Source: Brevundimonas diminuta (GTDB lineage Bacteria; Pseudomonadota; Alphaproteobacteria; Caulobacterales; Caulobacteraceae). From it: DNA of 64,000 nucleotides. Below the pieces are notes generated by a model. That model was not told the DNA's origin. It did no database searches and saw only the letters and a program-made list of their open reading frames with translations. The translations under genes were made by a program, and so were the position numbers. Each line of letters starts with the position of its first letter. Position 1 is the stretch's first letter. This document shows, one piece after another, positions 61,238 through 64,000 of this stretch. The stretch covers positions 1,798,001 to 1,862,000 of the forward strand of contig NZ_CP073063.1 in the NCBI RefSeq assembly GCF_022654015.1, read 5' to 3'.

Positions 61238-61657
61238 CTAAAACATGGGGCGATCAGGCGCTCGTTCGCATTGGCCAACGAAGTTCGCCCTTCCTGCCAG
61301 AGCGTCGCCGCCCGTGATTGTCATCTCGCCTGTCATGCGATTTACGACCACAATCGGCTTGTTGATCCAGTTGAGCGAAAATTTGCCCCTGATTTCACGG
61401 TCAGTGATCGTCAGGTCGGTCATGTCCCTCCAGCCGTCATCGCCTCGTCCGGCAACAGAGGGCACAATGCTTTCGGGTGCTCTGATCCGGGCCGACGTGC
61501 CGGCAATCTCTAAGTAGGCGCGATCCTCGCGGCTAACTCGATACGGGCCGCTGGTCGACGTGATCATTTGTCCGTTAACCCAGGTCTGAGCAGTGTCCGA
61601 CGTGTACGCCGATCCTGTTCCGACGCAGATAATTGAGAGAGCGATCTCTTGCAGCAC
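61238..61657 (-). CDS. Exported hypothetical protein (139 aa)
   Basis: From GTG 61657, six bases after GGAAGGGG, a 139-residue protein with a signal-like N-terminus ('VLQEIALSIICVGTGSAYT'). It is beta-rich: 'QTWVNGQMITSTSGPYRVSREDRAYLEIAGTSARIRAP', 'GKFSLNWINKPIVVVNRMTGEMTITGG'. One Cys is close to the C-terminus ('FVGQCERAPDRPMF'). A longer frame begins at GTG 61687. It is convergent with the integrase. Function unknown. Confidence 0.6.
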   Translation of the reverse strand: MLQEIALSIICVGTGSAYTSDTAQTWVNGQMITSTSGPYRVSREDRAYLEIAGTSARIRAPESIVPSVAGRGDDGWRDMTDLTITDREIRGKFSLNWINKPIVVVNRMTGEMTITGGDALAGRANFVGQCERAPDRPMF

Positions 61658-61785
61658 GTGAAGCCCCTTCCGGGTTTCATAGTACACCCGGAAAACTAAC
61701 GGGTCATCAGCCAGAGGGCTGCTCGATCAGGGTTGGCGGATGATGCGTCAAAATAGGCGCTTTCGCAGAGGCGTGCTCTGGTCAG

Positions 61786-62046
61786 TCACTGCTGGTGAAA
61801 TAGGTGGGCAGCGGTGGTGTCGTGCAACAGATCGTCAACAGCTTCTGCAACGGACTGATTATAGCCAACCACAACTTTGTTGCGCATATCTAATCGGCAT
61901 CCCTTGCTGAAGATGCGACTAACAATATCGCGAAAGGCCCCCTTAGCTAAGTTGACTGACGGAACAAGCGCCCCGATCTCATCACGGATTGCGATCGATA
62001 CTGCTGCGCTGCCACTATGGCAATCATCGTGGTGATAGGTCATCAT
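61786..62046 (-). CDS. Small hypothetical protein (86 aa)
   Basis: An 86-residue protein beginning 'MMTYHHDDCHSGSAAVSIAIRDEIG', with histidines at both ends ('AAHLFHQQ'). Start ATG pair at 62046/62043 with AGGTGG nine bases upstream. It is soluble, mainly helical. Lower GC than the core. Recognised in no family; could be chance. Confidence 0.42.
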   Translation of the reverse strand: MMTYHHDDCHSGSAAVSIAIRDEIGALVPSVNLAKGAFRDIVSRIFSKGCRLDMRNKVVVGYNQSVAEAVDDLLHDTTAAHLFHQQ

Positions 62047-62111
62047 CGAATGTTACCACCTGAGGGACCTATTCACAAGAATTCGAACAAATAGAGGGTG
62101 GACGATCTCGG

Positions 62112-62226
62112 CCCCTACTAATTATATTTCTTGGGACTGAATCCAGGGATTTTAACAGAAATGAGCATTTGGATTGAATCTGTTAAAATTCCTGGATTCA
62201 ATCCCAAGATTGCAATGCGGGGGGTA
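62112..62226. repeat. Structured hairpin unit 1 (tandem pair with 62253-62378)
   Basis: Arms 62130-62159 and 62179-62208 are 30-nt inverted repeats with two mismatches around a 19-nt loop. The base is C-rich on the left (from 62112) and G-rich on the right (GCGGGGGG at 62217-62224). The right flank, 62202-62226, is identical over 25 bases to that of unit 2. Confidence 0.75.
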
Positions 62227-62252
62227 AGGGGATGGGATGGTCGCCATGCGGA

Positions 62253-62378
62253 CCCCCCGCTAATACAATTTCTATTATGGGATAGAATTTAGGGAAGTAT
62301 AGGATAGCGGCGGAGGGGCGGTGGTGTGTTTCCTTATAGTTCCCTAAATTCTATCCCAAGATTGCAATGCGGGGGGTA
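62253..62378. repeat. Structured hairpin unit 2
   Basis: CCCCCCGC (62253-62260) faces GCGGGGGG (62369-62376). Inside, perfect 19-nt arms at 62278-62296 and 62340-62358 are complementary but differ in sequence from unit 1's arms. The right flank 62354-62378 repeats 62202-62226 exactly. Confidence 0.75.
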
Positions 62379-62564
62379 TAGGAAGAGGGCTGTAGTGATG
62401 CCTCTGCTCCGGTTGTAGCCCTACGCCAATAGCAGCACATTGAAACCGTGTCCTGCTGCAGTCCGTCTAGATCGGCCGTGCTCAGCCATTGCGACCATCG
62501 CAAACCGCCATATCTATTAGGGGCGCGACAACTTCTGTTGCGCTATCTCATGATAGGAGTGCGT

Positions 62565-62936
62565 GTGGCGCTGCGGAAAGACATTGGCCGGACTGAGTGG
62601 AATCCAGCTTGGCGGCTCTACAAGCACATCTTGGACCATGAGGCTGATCCGCTGCACACCCGCGATCTGGCTCAGTTTATGGGGTTGGAGCGACCGAACG
62701 TTCATACCCTTCTCAAGTTTCTGAAGGACCACAATCTCGTCACGCACAAGCGCACTTACGCCAACAATATCGCCCAGCGATTTGGCGTTCAGGACCCTGC
62801 GGACGTCGGTAGCCGTTGGACGGCTCTTCGTATTGCGTCGGATGAGCCATTCCCTATCCAGCCCAGTGTCCGGAAGCGGCTTGTCAGTGACCCGCCGCCC
62901 GGTTTTCGCGACGAAGACGGGGACGATGATGATTGA
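62565..62936 (+). CDS. Winged-helix DNA-binding protein (MarR-like)
   Basis: A 123-residue protein. 'WRLYKHILDHEADPLHTRDLAQFMGLERPNVHTLLKFLKDHNLVTHKR' is a winged helix of MarR/ArsR style. The C-terminal tail is basic then acidic ('FRDEDGDDDD'). Its start is best placed at GTG 62565, five bases after AGGAG; an ATG at 62550 is an alternative. It lies just right of the hairpin units and may regulate the element. Ligand unknown. Confidence 0.7.
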   Translation: MALRKDIGRTEWNPAWRLYKHILDHEADPLHTRDLAQFMGLERPNVHTLLKFLKDHNLVTHKRTYANNIAQRFGVQDPADVGSRWTALRIASDEPFPIQPSVRKRLVSDPPPGFRDEDGDDDD

Positions 62937-63123
62937 GCCTGCGGCTCTTTCGAGCATGGCTGCCCTGCGCGCAGGATATGGAGTGCGGCGCGCGCGCGTC
63001 TTGATTGAGTAAACCCAACCAACACAATCTCGCGAGACGTTTTCGGCGTCTCAATAGGGTTGAACTCTGATTTATGGGACGGTATGCTCCTAGGGTCTAG
63101 AAGCTAATGAGACGGGTTCATCG

Positions 63124-63672
63124 ATGGCTACCTACGGTTACGCACGCGTGTCGACTGAGGATCAGGACTGCACCATCCAGATCGACGCTCTGAAATTAGC
63201 TGGGTGCACGGTGGTTCGGTCTGAGAAGAAGTCCGCAACCAAGATGGCAGGTCGAACGGAACTCGAGGGTCTGTTGGATTTCATGCAAGCGGGCGACACC
63301 TTGATGGTCACGAAGATCGACCGCCTTGCACGTTCAATTCGAGACCTGGCCGACATAGTCCACGACCTCGAAAAGAAGGGCGTTACCCTGCACGTCATTG
63401 ATCAGCCTGTTGAGACCAAAACTGCTGCCGGACGGGCGTTTCTCTCGATGCTTGGCGTATTCGCCGAGTTTGAGACTGCTCTTCGAAAGGAGCGTCAAAC
63501 GGCTGGAATTCAGAGGGCCAAGGCTGAGGGACGGTATCGGGGGCGAAAGCCTGCGATTGAGCGCGACCAGATCGCCGCTCTCAAAAGCGAGGGCCATGGA
63601 CCGACTGAGATCGCCCGACGGCTCAAAATTGGTCGTGCGTCGGTGTACCGAGTTTTGAAGGAAGTCGCTTGA
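63124..63672 (+). CDS. Serine recombinase (resolvase/invertase family)
   Basis: A 182-residue protein. The nucleophile S10 is in 'YGYARVSTEDQD'. 'KIDRLARSIRDLADIV' and 'GRAFLSMLGVFAEFETALRKERQTAGI' are the catalytic and E-helix signatures of Tn3/Hin-type enzymes. A C-terminal HTH (~150-180, 'EGHGPTEIARRLKIGRASVYRVLKEV') binds res or gix sites. It cuts both strands with 5'-phosphoserine links, for cointegrate resolution or inversion. The gap upstream (63034-63052) has an inverted pair GAGACG/CGTCTC that could be a site for it. Confidence 0.92.
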   Translation: MATYGYARVSTEDQDCTIQIDALKLAGCTVVRSEKKSATKMAGRTELEGLLDFMQAGDTLMVTKIDRLARSIRDLADIVHDLEKKGVTLHVIDQPVETKTAAGRAFLSMLGVFAEFETALRKERQTAGIQRAKAEGRYRGRKPAIERDQIAALKSEGHGPTEIARRLKIGRASVYRVLKEVA

Positions 63673-64000
63673 TTCGACTTTCTTCGCTGATCTCTGCCCT
63701 CATTCTGATTACGCTTTGCTTCTAACCGCGCTGGCGGGGGGTTGAATTTGGTCATCGGGAGGGACCCTGGGCCGCCCCCTCCCATCAAACCAAATGCGCA
63801 TCGCCTGCCGTTCCCGGATAGAATTGAGTGTTATATTATAACGCCTTGGTTGCCTCGGGTGTTTGGTTGAGTGGCGCGCTGCACGGTCGGTTTCTGATGT
63901 CTGGCTTGTGTACTACGTCCTCCGCCGAACCGGAGTCTCCGCTAGGGGAATGAGGGTGCAGTTCACGCGTGCACTTCCATCAGATCGCTAAGCCGGGTCG
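63673..64000. other. Right-end intergenic segment
   Basis: No supported gene. It contains a G-rich/C-rich pair (GGCGGGGGG near 63733 and CCGCCCCC near 63774) and a small AT dyad GTTATA-T-TATAAC near 63829-63841. The element continues past the edge. Confidence 0.35.

Noticed and set aside
62112..62378. Possible CRISPR array from the repeated 25-mer
   Set aside because: Only two copies, spaced 152 bases with internal hairpins rather than unique spacers, and no cas gene nearby.
63034..63052. GAGACG/CGTCTC hairpin as terminator
   Set aside because: It is not followed by a T-tract and lies before, not after, the resolvase gene; kept only as a possible recombinase or regulator site.

Overview
The window is a high-GC chromosomal segment of an alphaproteobacterium, most likely Caulobacterales and probably Brevundimonas. 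The basis is the tig / clpP / clpX / lon / HU gene order, the GC-rich codon use and the protein styles; there is no rRNA in the window to confirm it. It alternates conserved core genes with at least three blocks of accessory DNA.

Layout. Bases 1-7450 hold a truncated dsbD, a PmrA/QseB-like two-component system with a perfect direct-repeat operator between it and dsbD, and a LysR-controlled divergent operon (MFS efflux pump, Tat-exported alpha/beta hydrolase, cupin, SDR). Bases 7450-11750 are a patchwork: a catalytic-domain-only tyrosine recombinase, membrane proteins (ICMT-like, COG4705-like, DUF805) and several copies of a dispersed intergenic repeat. Bases 11758-22014 look like a defence island: an uncharacterised coupled gene pair, a 1627-residue DUF4011-helicase-Vsr-like nuclease protein resembling the Hhe antiphage system, an exported staphylococcal-type nuclease, a DUF2130 nuclease-like protein and an XRE regulator. 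Bases 22174-28842 hold a di-haem cytochrome convergent with a five-gene, translationally coupled operon: GNAT, ThiF/E1-like adenylating enzyme, seven-helix membrane protein, second GNAT, Acg-type nitroreductase. This is the best candidate for an undescribed pathway. Bases 29275-36500 are an integrated element ending at tRNA-Lys(CTT). It carries a small HUH-endonuclease-like protein, exported proteins, a papain-fold protease candidate beside DUF3768, and two tyrosine recombinases.

Bases 36743-59290 are core: amino-acid permease and Hpt protein, chorismate mutase, ferredoxin-NADP reductase, DPP-IV-like peptidase, amidase, SemiSWEET, SCP2, acyl-CoA dehydrogenase, an EgtB-EgtD fusion for ergothioneine, stress proteins, an MBL hydrolase, then the proteostasis block tig, clpP, clpX, lon and HU. 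A chain of three tiny overlapping genes between clpX and lon was assembled here by reading the sequence directly. From tRNA-Val(TAC) at 59214 a second element begins: integrase, small unknown genes, two tandem structured hairpin units, a winged-helix protein and a serine resolvase. It runs off the right edge.

Protein families were assigned by motif recognition alone. Start sites were chosen from Shine-Dalgarno sequences, overlaps with neighbours and the expected N-termini of families.
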